From Solibacillus sp. R5-41 (lineage in GTDB: Bacteria; Bacillota; Bacilli; Bacillales_A; Planococcaceae): a stretch of DNA of 64,000 bases. Both the position numbers and the translations under genes were made by a program. How positions within the stretch are numbered: the first letter of the stretch is position 1; every line of letters begins with the position of its first letter. Shown here in pieces: positions 44,971-54,616 of this stretch. The notes beneath the pieces were generated by a model. The model saw nothing but the letters and a program-made list of their open reading frames with translations. It made no database searches and was not told where the DNA came from. Location of the stretch: the NCBI RefSeq assembly GCF_002736105.1, contig NZ_CP024123.1:1294001-1358000 (forward strand), given 5' to 3'.

Positions 44971-45276
44971 TAGGTAAATAGATTGAAATGTTGTGTTTAC
45001 TCCTAAAAACCATATTAGACATGGTATTTAAAATAAACTGTAAACATGTTAAACGATAATAAAGTATAAAGTAAAAAATTGTAAATTAGATAGGCGTATA
45101 TTAAATATGTAACCCAAATACGCCTATACACGTATAAAGTATGGAATCCGTGCTCCTTGTGTTTACTTTGTTTACTGTTCAAATTATTGTTATTATAAAG
45201 GGGAGAATATCTAGAATTAAGATGAATAGAGATGTACCTTTATTTTGTGTATGGAAACATGAAGTGCAATAAAACC
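44971..45276. other. AT-rich gene-free stretch
   Basis: Contains an inverted repeat GGCGTAT...ATACGCC at about 45091-45128 without a T tract. No gene is seen. Confidence 0.4.
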
Positions 45277-45612
45277 AATGTACACAAATGCAACGTGGAT
45301 GAGTTTTGCACTGGAGAGCTTTATTCCATTATATATTTATTGCGACCGCTCAGACGTCTCGGTTGTACCCACAAGTAAAAGCTATTCATAATGAAAAGCC
45401 TAATATTTATGATAGCTATCCAGGTGGAATCGGATTAAGTGAACGGGTCTATGATATATTAATATAATTACTAGAATGAAAGATCCAACACGTCGAAGCC
45501 TGCCCACTTCAAGCGGGCTTCCCTTCATGTATTAGCGCACAGGGCAGCTTATTTATATAGTAAAGAGCAGGTGCTTATAGTTTTAAGGCTTTTACTAAAC
45601 GAAATGATGTGA
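45277..45612 (+). pseudogene. Broken second copy of the mrfA 3' end
   Basis: Matches 40817 to about 41160 of mrfA: MYTNATWMSF, FIPLYIYCDRSDVSVVP, HNEKPNIYDSYPGGIGLSERVYDI and a ruined zinc-cysteine region. About 70 bp are deleted after 45308, and several frameshifts and a stop (near 45468) interrupt it. Its end reads SKEQVLIVLRLLLNEMM then TGA 45610-45612, 4 nt before the mrfB ATG. This looks like the original mrfA terminus still attached to mrfB. Confidence 0.85.
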
Positions 45613-45616
45613 TGAC

Positions 45617-46882
45617 ATGTCTTATGAAAATAAAATTTTACAAATGAAAAAATTGCTCGGTAAAAAATCCAACCAAGCTGTGGAAAATCCCGCATTTGTG
45701 AAACCTGCACAACCAAGTTACTTAGAACAGTGGCAGCAAGCAGGTCTAGAAGTTGTGGAGAATGATTTTGGTGTCCTGTTAAAAAAGGAAGTGCGTTTTG
45801 CCTTCAATTATATGCACGGGAATTATGAACTAGGTGAATTGTTTGCTGTTATGGAACGGTGGGCGATGCAGCAAGAGGATCATCCATATGCACTTAGCTT
45901 TGATGAAACACTTGTCTTTTTTGATACGGAAACGACTGGCTTAAAAGGGGCAGGTACCCATATTTTTTTGCTTGGTTTTTTAGAGGTACAAGAAGATGAA
46001 TTTGTGCTGACGCAATATGTGCTAGCCGATCCGTCTAATGAAGCGGCATTTCTATTTGAATCAAAGCTTTGGCAAAAAAATGGTACGATGATTACGTACA
46101 ATGGAAAAAGCTTTGATTGGCCGCAATTAGAAGTGCGGTGGACATTAAATAAGCACCATATCCCGAAATTAAAGACGCAGCGCCAAGTAGATTTACTCCA
46201 TAGTACGAAGCGTTTATGGAAAGATGAATTGCAGCAGATGAAACTTACACAAGTGGAGCAAGACAAGCTTGGATTTCATCGTCAGGGCGATATACCCGGT
46301 CATTTAGCGCCAATCATTTATTTTGATGCCGTTAAAAGTGGCAATGCAACGACATTAATGAAAGTTTTAAAGCATAATGAATGGGATTTATTATCGCTCA
46401 TTACGTTATATATTCATTCGACCAAATTACTCTTAGATGAAGTTGGGCAAGAATCTGCGACAACGTATACGAACATTGGGAAATGGTTTGGGGATTTAAA
46501 GCAAAAGAAAACCGGTGCAGAAATTTTAACAGCAGTGACAGAGCAATTTTCAAAAGAAGACGCTGGATTAGCCCATTATTATTTAGCATTTGAATTAAAA
46601 CGGAATGGAGATTATGCGCTAGCGGTGAACGCATTTCAAACATCCTTACCAGCATTGCCATTGAAAAAACAGGTGCAAGCGTACGAACAGTTAGCCATGC
46701 TTCACGAGCATCAACTAAAGGATTACAAGCGAGCGCATGCATATACGGAAGCTGGAATGGCAGTAGTAAAAAAGATTATCTACGCAAAGCAAAGCCAACA
46801 GCAACGCCAACTTCAAAATTGGGATAAACGATTAAGTCGTTTAGAAATAAAGATGTATTTCCCAGGCAACCGCACAATTTGA
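45617..46882 (+). CDS. mrfB: MrfB/YprB RNase H-like exonuclease
   Basis: 421 aa. The N-terminal half carries a DEDD-type exonuclease domain: FDTETTG (first acidic pair), TYNGKSFDWPQL, and KHNEWDLLSL. The C-terminal part is TPR-like helical. Partner of MrfA in mitomycin damage repair. It follows a decayed mrfA end, so it now depends on another promoter or on readthrough. Confidence 0.9.
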   Translation: MSYENKILQMKKLLGKKSNQAVENPAFVKPAQPSYLEQWQQAGLEVVENDFGVLLKKEVRFAFNYMHGNYELGELFAVMERWAMQQEDHPYALSFDETLVFFDTETTGLKGAGTHIFLLGFLEVQEDEFVLTQYVLADPSNEAAFLFESKLWQKNGTMITYNGKSFDWPQLEVRWTLNKHHIPKLKTQRQVDLLHSTKRLWKDELQQMKLTQVEQDKLGFHRQGDIPGHLAPIIYFDAVKSGNATTLMKVLKHNEWDLLSLITLYIHSTKLLLDEVGQESATTYTNIGKWFGDLKQKKTGAEILTAVTEQFSKEDAGLAHYYLAFELKRNGDYALAVNAFQTSLPALPLKKQVQAYEQLAMLHEHQLKDYKRAHAYTEAGMAVVKKIIYAKQSQQQRQLQNWDKRLSRLEIKMYFPGNRTI

Positions 46883-46932
46883 CATTTTTTTTGCAAGATA
46901 GGTGACATAATAGGTACGAACAGTCTTTCCTA

Positions 46933-46941
46933 TGCTATAAT
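46933..46941 (+). promoter_or_regulatory. Extended -10 promoter of gpsB
   Basis: TGCTATAAT fits TGnTATAAT exactly, 38 nt before the gpsB start. Confidence 0.5.
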
Positions 46942-46978
46942 AGTGTCAAAGAAGTTGTGTGACGGAAGGACGATTATT

Positions 46979-47272
46979 ATGGATATTAAATTTACATCTG
47001 ACTATATTCTAGAAAAAGAATTTAAAAAAAGCATGAAGGGCTATAATGTTGAAGAGGTTGATCAATTTTTAGATTTAATTCGTGAAGATTACGATACTTT
47101 TTCAAAGAAAGTGGCGGCATTAGAAGAGGAAAATGCGCGCCTTCAACAAGAACTTAATAGCACGAGCAAAAGACCCGCTCCAACACCAAGTACAAATAGT
47201 ACAAATTTCGATATATTAAAACGACTTTCAAATTTAGAAAAACATGTTTTTGGGAGCAAACTATACGAATAG
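46979..47272 (+). CDS. gpsB: Cell cycle protein GpsB
   Basis: 97 aa DivIVA-like. The N-terminal membrane-binding domain (SDYILEKEFKKSMKGYNVEEVDQFLD) is followed by a coiled coil, a Thr/Pro/Ser linker and the C-terminal helix (FDILKRLSNLEKHVFG). It shuttles PBP1 between side wall and septum. ATG 46979, 9 nt after GGAAGGA; the longer frame to 46943 is not used. Unlike B. subtilis, ypsA is not beside it. Confidence 0.95.
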   Translation: MDIKFTSDYILEKEFKKSMKGYNVEEVDQFLDLIREDYDTFSKKVAALEEENARLQQELNSTSKRPAPTPSTNSTNFDILKRLSNLEKHVFGSKLYE

Positions 47273-47328
47273 TTCGACTTTTAAAGGAACGATTGTGTTT
47301 TCAAATTGATTCACGTATACTAATGATA

Positions 47329-47723
47329 CATCAATACTCGAGTAATCGCTGCGGCCCATCGAGGTCGTAGAGGAAAGTCCATGCTCACACGGCTCTGTGA
47401 TGACCGTAGTGTTCGTGCTACCTGAAAAAATAAGGGTAGGCAAGTGTAAAGCTTGACGGCGGAAGGAACTCCTAAGTCATTTTGATATGGACGAAACTTC
47501 CTGAAAGTGCCACAGTGACGGAGCTTATAATGAAAGTTATAAGGTGGAACGAGGTAAACCCCATGAGTGAGAAACCCAAATTATGGTAGGGGCACTCTCC
47601 TGAAGGAAACGAACGGATGGAGGGACGGTAATAATACCGTAGATAGATGATTACTACCTGGTCGTACGAGGCGATAGCTGTTTGAGTACTCAGGAACAAA
47701 ACATGGCTTACTGATTATTGATG
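47329..47723 (+). ncRNA. rnpB: RNase P RNA, type B
   Basis: Catalytic RNA that trims tRNA 5' ends. Conserved blocks: TAATCGCTGCGG, GAGGAAAGTCCATGCTC, GTAGTGTTCGTGC, TGAAAGTGCCACAGTGACG, GGTAAACCCC, GAGAAACCCAAAT, TAGATAGATGATTACTACC and GAACAAAACATGGCTTA. P1 pairs CATCAATA (47329-47336) with TATTGATG (47716-47723). Same position after gpsB as in B. subtilis. Confidence 0.97.
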
Positions 47724-47737
47724 CTTTTTTGAACACA

Positions 47738-47773
47738 TAAAAAGGCTCTCCATTACATTGTGGAGAGCCTTTC
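47738..47773 (+). terminator. Intrinsic terminator after rnpB
   Basis: AAAGGCTCTCCA...TGGAGAGCCTTT; a T6 tract (47725-47730) also directly follows P1. Confidence 0.85.
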
Positions 47774-47788
47774 TTATAGGGAATTAAG

Positions 47789-49546
47789 GTGAAAAACTTG
47801 AGCGAAACATTTACAAACTTAGCAACCGTCCAAGAGCAATTATTAACCCAATATCCTGATAACTTGGTTGTTAAAATATTCGAAAACATTGCAGAAGGCG
47901 TTATGATAACGGACAAAAATAAACGCATAGTTAAAGTGAATGCAGCATTTGAATTCGTGACAGGTTATAAAAAAGAAGAAGTAACCGGCAAGAGCCCGGG
48001 TATTTTACATTCCGGTATTCATCAATTACCGTTTTATTTGAAGATGTGGGAAGAAATAGATAAAATCGGCATGTGGCAAGGGGAAATTTGGAATCGTCGA
48101 AAAACAGGGGATGTTTATCCTGAATGGTTGACGATTACAGCTATAAAAAATGACTTTGGTGAAATTACCAATTATTGTGGGATTTTTACGGATTTATCGG
48201 AACGAAAAATTGTTGAAGATGAATTAGAAAAGAGAACATTACTTGATACTTTGACAGACGTATGTAATCGGTTTTCCTATTTGGAGCGTATGAATGCGTT
48301 ACTTGAATCGTCAGCAGAAATGACACAACCGGTACAACATGCGGTTTTTTTATTGAATTTAGATCGTTTTAAGCAAATAAATGATACGCTTGGGCATACG
48401 ATAGGTGATCAATTACTCGTAGAAGTATCGCAACGGATTAAAGGATTAATCAAAAATAAAGATATTTTAGCACGCTATAGTGGTGATGAATTCGTTGTTA
48501 CGTTAACGAATATTGTTCATCCACGAGAGGCTGCAAAATTTGCAGAGCAAGTCATACGTGTGATTGAACAGCCATTTAAAGCAGCCAACCAAGAAATTTT
48601 CATTTCAACGAGTATGGGCATTAGCATTTATCCTGAAGATAGTATGAAAACAGAAGAATTATTAAATCGTGCGGATAAAGCGCTGACATATTCAAAAGAT
48701 AATGGTCGCAACTGTTTTTCGTTTTATTTTGATGAATTAAATACAGATTCAAAACGTGTTTTATTGCTGGATAGTGAATTGCGCAAGGCGATAGAAAATC
48801 GTGAATTTACGTTAGCTTATCAGCCAAAAATTTGTGTGAAAACAAAAAAAATTGTTGGGGTTGAGGCATTAGTTCGATGGACAAATGACAAACTAGGCTT
48901 TGTATCACCCGTAGAATTTATTGAATATGCAGAAGAAACAGGGTTAATTATTCCTCTGAGTGAAATTATTTTTGACTTAGCGTGTCAAGGAAATATGAAG
49001 CTGTTAAATGCAGGTTATTCAAAAATTCCAATTGCCATTAATGTATCAAGTATTCATTTCCACCAACAAAACTTTGTAGAATCTATTCAAACTATTTTAG
49101 AAAAAAATAATACTTCTGCACTCAATTTTGAAATAGAAGTAACGGAGCGTACCGTAATGAACAGTGCTTCTGAAACGGTGAACAAATTGGTCAAACTAAA
49201 GCTACTTGGATTTAAGTTATCAATGGATGACTTCGGTACAGGCTACTCCTCATTGAGTTATTTAGTGAAGTTCCCATTAGATGTATTAAAAATTGATCGT
49301 AGTTTTATACAACAAATTTGTATACTAGCAGATAAGCAAGCCATTGTGGATGCTATTATACAAATGGCACACCGATTAAATATGCAAGTTGTTGCAGAAG
49401 GCGTTGAAAATAAGCAGCAAGCAGCTCTGTTAAAAGAACTGGGTTGTGATTTTATTCAAGGTTATTATTATAGTAAACCATTACCGATGGATGAATTAAT
49501 TGAATTTATACAATTTTGGGAAATCGACCATCAAGAAAGGGTATAA
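47789..49546 (+). CDS. PAS-GGDEF-EAL cyclic di-GMP signalling protein
   Basis: 585 aa, no membrane segment. PAS domain at ~35-150 (IFENIAEGVMITDKNKRIVKVN) with a PAC segment, GGDEF domain at ~155-320 with active site RYSGDEF, and EAL domain at ~335-580 with GVEALVRW, the metal and substrate residues MDDFGTGYSS and KIDRSFI. SGDEF in place of GGDEF is found in active cyclases; the EAL side looks intact, so it may be a phosphodiesterase or bifunctional. The start is GTG 47789 or TTG 47798. Confidence 0.92.
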   Translation: MKNLSETFTNLATVQEQLLTQYPDNLVVKIFENIAEGVMITDKNKRIVKVNAAFEFVTGYKKEEVTGKSPGILHSGIHQLPFYLKMWEEIDKIGMWQGEIWNRRKTGDVYPEWLTITAIKNDFGEITNYCGIFTDLSERKIVEDELEKRTLLDTLTDVCNRFSYLERMNALLESSAEMTQPVQHAVFLLNLDRFKQINDTLGHTIGDQLLVEVSQRIKGLIKNKDILARYSGDEFVVTLTNIVHPREAAKFAEQVIRVIEQPFKAANQEIFISTSMGISIYPEDSMKTEELLNRADKALTYSKDNGRNCFSFYFDELNTDSKRVLLLDSELRKAIENREFTLAYQPKICVKTKKIVGVEALVRWTNDKLGFVSPVEFIEYAEETGLIIPLSEIIFDLACQGNMKLLNAGYSKIPIAINVSSIHFHQQNFVESIQTILEKNNTSALNFEIEVTERTVMNSASETVNKLVKLKLLGFKLSMDDFGTGYSSLSYLVKFPLDVLKIDRSFIQQICILADKQAIVDAIIQMAHRLNMQVVAEGVENKQQAALLKELGCDFIQGYYYSKPLPMDELIEFIQFWEIDHQERV

Positions 49547-49552
49547 CAACTT

Positions 49553-50692
49553 ATGACAAAATTTCAATTAGTCGCAACTGCTGCAATGGGTTTAGAAGCC
49601 ATCGTTGCAGATGAAGTGCGCGAATTAGGATATGAAACACGTGTAGACAATGGGAAAGTTTATTTTGAAGGCGACGAACTAGCAATTGCACGTACAAATT
49701 TATGGCTGCGTGTTGCAGACCGCGTTAAAATAGTAGTTGCTCAATTTCCAGCACATACTTTCGACCAATTATTTGAAGGTGTAAAAGCCATTCAATGGGA
49801 GCAATTTTTACCTGTCGATGCAGCGTTTCCTGTTTCAGGGAAATCAGTAAAATCAAAGCTATTTAGTGTGCCGGATTGTCAGGCAATTACTAAAAAAGCT
49901 ATTGTTGAACGCATGAAACTTGCGTATAAACGACTTGGGTTTTTAGATGAGTCAGGGGCAACGTTTAAAATTGAAATTTCTATTTTAAAAGATGTCGCAA
50001 CACTTACGATTGATACATCAGGTGCTGGGCTTCATAAACGTGGATATCGTACACACCAAGGGGAAGCGCCGTTAAAAGAAACATTAGCTGCTGCGCTAGT
50101 CAAAATTTCAAAATGGTCGCCGAGTCGTCCATTTATCGATCCGTTTTGTGGTTCGGGCACAATTGCTCTAGAAGCCGCGATGATTGGCCAAAATATTGCC
50201 CCAGGCTATAACCGAGAATTTATTTCGGAATCATGGCCATGGATGAAGCAAGCCATTTGGGAAAAAGCGCGTGATGAGGCAGATGAACTTGCGAATTACG
50301 ATCAAGAATTAACGATTATTGGGACAGATATTGACCATCGTATGGTGTCAATTGCACAGGAAAATTCGTTTGAGGCAGGCTTTGGCGATATTATTACATT
50401 CAAACAAATGCAAGCAACGGATTTTACAACGAAGGATACAGATGGTGTTATCGTGACAAACCCTCCGTACGGTGAGCGTATTGGTGAATTAGAAGAAATC
50501 GAAAAAATGTTACGTAAATTTGGCCAAGTCATGCAAAACTATCCAACATGGTCTGTTTATTTACTTTCTTCGATGGAAGATTTAGAAGTACATTATGGGA
50601 AAAAAGCGACGAAAAAACGCAAGCTGTTTAACGGATTTATTCGCACAGATTTATACCAATACTGGGGTCAAAAGTCAAAGCGAGAATTTTAA
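49553..50692 (+). CDS. rlmL: 23S rRNA guanine-N2 methyltransferase, THUMP domain (YpsC)
   Basis: 379 aa. The N-terminal THUMP domain (residues ~50-160) binds RNA. The Rossmann methyltransferase has FIDPFCGSGTIALEAA (SAM site), IIGTDID and catalytic NPPYGERIG. It equals the first half of E. coli RlmL and is called YpsC in Bacillus. Lies 6 nt after the preceding stop. Confidence 0.9.
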   Translation: MTKFQLVATAAMGLEAIVADEVRELGYETRVDNGKVYFEGDELAIARTNLWLRVADRVKIVVAQFPAHTFDQLFEGVKAIQWEQFLPVDAAFPVSGKSVKSKLFSVPDCQAITKKAIVERMKLAYKRLGFLDESGATFKIEISILKDVATLTIDTSGAGLHKRGYRTHQGEAPLKETLAAALVKISKWSPSRPFIDPFCGSGTIALEAAMIGQNIAPGYNREFISESWPWMKQAIWEKARDEADELANYDQELTIIGTDIDHRMVSIAQENSFEAGFGDIITFKQMQATDFTTKDTDGVIVTNPPYGERIGELEEIEKMLRKFGQVMQNYPTWSVYLLSSMEDLEVHYGKKATKKRKLFNGFIRTDLYQYWGQKSKREF

Positions 50693-50735
50693 AATGCCAC
50701 TCGCTACAGTGAAAAATCAAAATTATTTAAAAGCG

Positions 50736-50768
50736 ACTACATTAGCGATAAACTAATGTAGTTTTTTT
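50736..50768 (+). terminator. Intrinsic terminator after rlmL
   Basis: ACTACATTA...TAATGTAGT followed by seven T. Confidence 0.9.
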
Positions 50769-50930
50769 CTAGTTTTTTCATATACACCATGTATGATTTC
50801 ATATCATTTTATAGTATAATGTAAAGTACGGATTTTTTTCGGATTACGAATGAAATTAAAATTTGATTAGGCATTGCGCGGGAGGAATAACGAGATTTCT
50901 TCCGCTTCATATTGAGGGGGCAACGTCATT

Positions 50931-52832
50931 TTGAGAAAATCTTTACCATTTGAACTTTCTAAGGAGAAGTCCTTTTTCGAGTCGTTAGGCGATTGGATGG
51001 GCGATGTACTTTATGATGAATTACCTGAAAAGGGTTATGAATGCCGTGATGAACAAATTTTTATGGCATATCAAATTGAACAAGCATTAAAAGAGAAAAA
51101 TGTCCTGTTTGCTGAAGCGGGAGTAGGGACGGGTAAAACCATTGCCTATTTATTACCAGCTGTATCCTATGCCCGTTATACAGGAAAACCCGCTTTAATT
51201 GCGTGTGCAGATGAAACGTTAATCGATCAACTTGTAAAAGATGGTGGTGATATTCATAAGCTACGTGATGTACTCGGCTTAGAAATCGACGTCCGATTAG
51301 CAAAATCACGCGACCAATATTTATGTTTAAAACGGTTTGAAGAAGCAGAAAAGAATGAAACAGACGAATGGATTGATGATATAGCATTTTCTATTCCGGA
51401 TGGTGTGTATGCACAAGGAAGTATGATTTCAGTGAAACCATACGGAGATCGTTCTGACTATTCGACTGTGAGTGATGAAGATTGGGAGAAGGTCAATTAC
51501 AATTCGATTATGCAATGTGCAGTTTGTGACTTGCGAAATCGTTGTGGACAAACACTTCATCGTGCGCATTATCGTAAATCGACAGACTTAATTATCTGCT
51601 CTCAGGATTTCTTAATGGAGCATCTAGCAACAAAAGAATCCCGTGAACGTGAAGGGCAGTTACCATTACTTCCAGAAGTGTCTATGATTGTACTCGATGA
51701 AGGACATTTACTAGAATACGCAGCGCAGAGAGCGTTAACTTATAAAGTACAAGCGTATACAATCGTTGAGATTTTAGAGCGACTAATGGTCGATGGAGTT
51801 CGTGAACGTACGCTGTATTCGATGGAACATTTACAAGATCACCACGAATTGTTTTTTGACCAATTACGGGAAGATGTTGTGGCATCAGAGGAAGATCGTA
51901 AGCGTATTAACAAATCGGAGCGTCTCATTGCATTAGGTAAAAAGATAATTGCGAATGTAGAGCAGTTGCTAGAGGAATTCGTATTTGAATCAGAGCTTTA
52001 TATGATTCCAGAATATGAACTGAATATGGCAGAGGAATTTTTAGAGCATTATGTAGCGGCTATTCGTATCTTTGTTGCACAAGGAGATGCTGTTGATTGG
52101 TTAGAGGACACAGATGATGAAGAAACATTAGTCATTATGCCTCGATTAATTACAGATGTATTAGCGGAAACATTGTTCTCGAAAAAAATGCCAATTGTAT
52201 TTTCTTCCGCAACGCTATCTGTCAAAAAGGATTTCAGCTATATTGCATCAAGCCTAGGTATTGCAACATCTCAAAGCTTTAGTGTCCCTTCACCATTTGA
52301 TTATGATGAAGTAATGAAAATTTATTTACACGAACTGGAGCAATCTAAAAAGGTAGCAAAAGTCGAACAGTTATTGCTAGATAAGAAAAAGACGTTAATT
52401 TTATTTAAGTCAAAACAGGCAATGAATCAATTTAAATCACAGTTAAGTATGATGGCGCGTTTAACAATAGCGTTCGAAGGTGATCGTGAGCTTTCATCTA
52501 TTGTCCGCGATTTCCAAAATGGCGATATTCAAACCTTATGCTCGTATCATTTATGGGAAGGGTTGGATTTACCGGAAGAAGCGTTAACGCGTGTAATTAT
52601 TTTCGATTTGCCATTCCCGCCTCATGATCCGTTATTTGATGCAAAACGCTCGTTTGCCCAAAATCCATTTGAGGAAGTGGAGCTACCATTTATGCAACTT
52701 CGTTTACAACAAGGGATGGGACGTCTAATCCGTACATCGAATGACCATGGAGATATTCATATTCTATTAAATGAAGAAGAAGTGAAAGTGAAATCGAACT
52801 TTTTAGATATTTTAGCTGTAGATCCACAATAA
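50931..52832 (+). CDS. ypvA: DinG/XPD-family helicase YpvA
   Basis: 633 aa from a TTG start at 50931 (GAGGGGG ~10 nt upstream). Walker A AEAGVGTGKTIAY, DEGH box in IVLDEGHLLEY, motif VI QQGMGRLIRTSNDHGD. Cysteines in QYLCLKRF and CAVCDLRNRCGQ sit where XPD-like helicases bind a [4Fe-4S] cluster. Unlike the dinG at 26695 it lacks an exonuclease domain. Probably a 5'-3' DNA helicase. Confidence 0.92.
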   Translation: MRKSLPFELSKEKSFFESLGDWMGDVLYDELPEKGYECRDEQIFMAYQIEQALKEKNVLFAEAGVGTGKTIAYLLPAVSYARYTGKPALIACADETLIDQLVKDGGDIHKLRDVLGLEIDVRLAKSRDQYLCLKRFEEAEKNETDEWIDDIAFSIPDGVYAQGSMISVKPYGDRSDYSTVSDEDWEKVNYNSIMQCAVCDLRNRCGQTLHRAHYRKSTDLIICSQDFLMEHLATKESREREGQLPLLPEVSMIVLDEGHLLEYAAQRALTYKVQAYTIVEILERLMVDGVRERTLYSMEHLQDHHELFFDQLREDVVASEEDRKRINKSERLIALGKKIIANVEQLLEEFVFESELYMIPEYELNMAEEFLEHYVAAIRIFVAQGDAVDWLEDTDDEETLVIMPRLITDVLAETLFSKKMPIVFSSATLSVKKDFSYIASSLGIATSQSFSVPSPFDYDEVMKIYLHELEQSKKVAKVEQLLLDKKKTLILFKSKQAMNQFKSQLSMMARLTIAFEGDRELSSIVRDFQNGDIQTLCSYHLWEGLDLPEEALTRVIIFDLPFPPHDPLFDAKRSFAQNPFEEVELPFMQLRLQQGMGRLIRTSNDHGDIHILLNEEEVKVKSNFLDILAVDPQ

Positions 52833-52869
52833 TCGTTTGCCCGTTCGAATAATAATATTCAAACGAAAA

Positions 52870-52914
52870 CAAAGCATCCGTCCTTCTCAAATCAGAGAAG
52901 GGCGGATGCTTTTT
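52870..52914. terminator. Terminator between convergent ypvA and oxidase genes
   Basis: AAAGCATCCG-CCTTCTC...GAGAAGG-CGGATGCTTTTT. Confidence 0.9.
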
Positions 52915-52954
52915 CGTGTGACTACCCTAGTAAGAGCGGAGAGGTCATTTCATA

Positions 52955-54616
52955 TCACCAAGGTGTAAATCCTGTAGATCCGAGTGGGGAGTTACGAATG
53001 ATATCAAAAATTGGCATTGTGTAAGCAAAAATAATTAGTGCTGCTACAATGACACCCCAGAACTTAAAGTTTTCTAAAATAGCAGGTGTTTTTTCTGCAC
53101 CGGATGCTACTTCAGCGACTGGGAATTCCTCATGCCCTTTTGGAGCAAAGAAGACTAATTGCATAACAATATACGTAACAAGGATAATCGCTACGAATAA
53201 AATGGTACCGCCAACTGCTTGTGCGATCGAATATGGAATCCATGCAGCAGCTTGTTCTGCACCGCCATATGTTGAAAAGTCTGAACGACGTGGTGCTCCG
53301 AATAATAATCCGACAATGTGCATCGAAGTTGACATGATACCCATTCCGACTGTCCATAATACCCCAACGTAAATCCCTAGCTTATTTAATGCAGGTGTTA
53401 ATACACGACCTGTTAAATGAGGGATTAAGAAAAATGCAACACCAAAGAATGTTAATACAACAGTGGTTGCCACTGTTAAGTGAAAATGCCCTGTGATCCA
53501 GATTGTATTATGAACGAGCTGGTTCATTTGATAAGATGCATTGACGATACCGCCTGCACCACCTGGAATAAAGGCTAACATTCCTAGGAATGGAAGGAAG
53601 AAGCGTGCATCTCCCCATGGTAATTTTTTAAACCAGCCAAGAACACCTTTAGAGCCTAGCTCACGACCACGTAATTCAAACGTCGCAAACATGGAGAATG
53701 CGGTCATTAATGACGGAATGATAACGAAGAACGTTAATGTAACTTGGATAAATTTCCAGAAACCATCAATACCTGGTTCGGTTAACTGATGGTGAATCCC
53801 TACTGGGAATGAGAATAATAAGAATAAAATGAATGATAACCGAGCTAAAGAATCTGAGAATATTTTCGCGCCAATAATTTTTGGAACAATTGCATACCAT
53901 GCCATGTAAGCTGGTAATAACCAGAAGTAAACAAGTGCATGGCCGAAGTACCAGAATAATGTACGAGTTAATAAAACATCCACGCGCGCAATTAAACCAA
54001 GTGACCAAGGTAATAATTGGAATAAAACTTCAACTGCAACGCCAAGTGAACAAGTTACCCATAAGAGTGAATTTATAAAGGCCATATACGTTAATAGGGG
54101 AGAAGTTTGCCCTTTATTTTCTTTTTTCCATTGGAAATATTTCATGAATTGTGGAACACATAATAACCAAGAGCCGACTACAACAAGTGTTAACCCTAAA
54201 TAGAAAATCCAATGTGCTTTCATCGGTGCGTAAAATGTGTAAAGTACCGTTGCTTTATTTAATAAAACCATTGTAGAAGCCATCGCGGTACCAATAACCA
54301 TCAACCAAAAACCAATCCAACCAATATTACGTTGTTTATCTGTAAAAGGACCTGCTGTACGACTTACCGCAGCAATTTGGAAACCTAAAATGAAAAATGT
54401 CGTTAAAATTAAACCTAGTAAAATACCATGAACAGTTAAAATTTGATAATAACCAATTTTAATGCCACCTGGAATTGTAAACTCACCAGAGCGGACTAAT
54501 ACTTGTAGTAAACCTGCAAGACCACCAAGGAGTAATGCAATAAATGCGACATAAATATTTGCCATTGCAAGTTTCGCATCTTTTGGAGCTACATTTTTAA
54601 TGACTGCCTGTTGCAT
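52955..54616 (-). CDS. cbaA: ba3-type cytochrome c oxidase subunit I
   Basis: 553 aa with ~13 membrane segments. HALVYFWLLPAYMAWY holds the CuB His and the cross-linked Tyr, HHQLTEPG the further CuB histidines, and HFHLTVATTV the haem ligands. The Glu of the D-channel is missing, as in type B oxidases. Reduces O2 to water and pumps protons. Overlaps the start of subunit II by 20 nt. Confidence 0.94.
   Translation of the reverse strand: MQQAVIKNVAPKDAKLAMANIYVAFIALLLGGLAGLLQVLVRSGEFTIPGGIKIGYYQILTVHGILLGLILTTFFILGFQIAAVSRTAGPFTDKQRNIGWIGFWLMVIGTAMASTMVLLNKATVLYTFYAPMKAHWIFYLGLTLVVVGSWLLCVPQFMKYFQWKKENKGQTSPLLTYMAFINSLLWVTCSLGVAVEVLFQLLPWSLGLIARVDVLLTRTLFWYFGHALVYFWLLPAYMAWYAIVPKIIGAKIFSDSLARLSFILFLLFSFPVGIHHQLTEPGIDGFWKFIQVTLTFFVIIPSLMTAFSMFATFELRGRELGSKGVLGWFKKLPWGDARFFLPFLGMLAFIPGGAGGIVNASYQMNQLVHNTIWITGHFHLTVATTVVLTFFGVAFFLIPHLTGRVLTPALNKLGIYVGVLWTVGMGIMSTSMHIVGLLFGAPRRSDFSTYGGAEQAAAWIPYSIAQAVGGTILFVAIILVTYIVMQLVFFAPKGHEEFPVAEVASGAEKTPAILENFKFWGVIVAALIIFAYTMPIFDIIRNSPLGSTGFTPW

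Noticed and set aside
46879-46911. TTGACA...CATAAT as the gpsB promoter
   Set aside because: The spacer of 21 nt is too long; the extended -10 at 46933 fits better.
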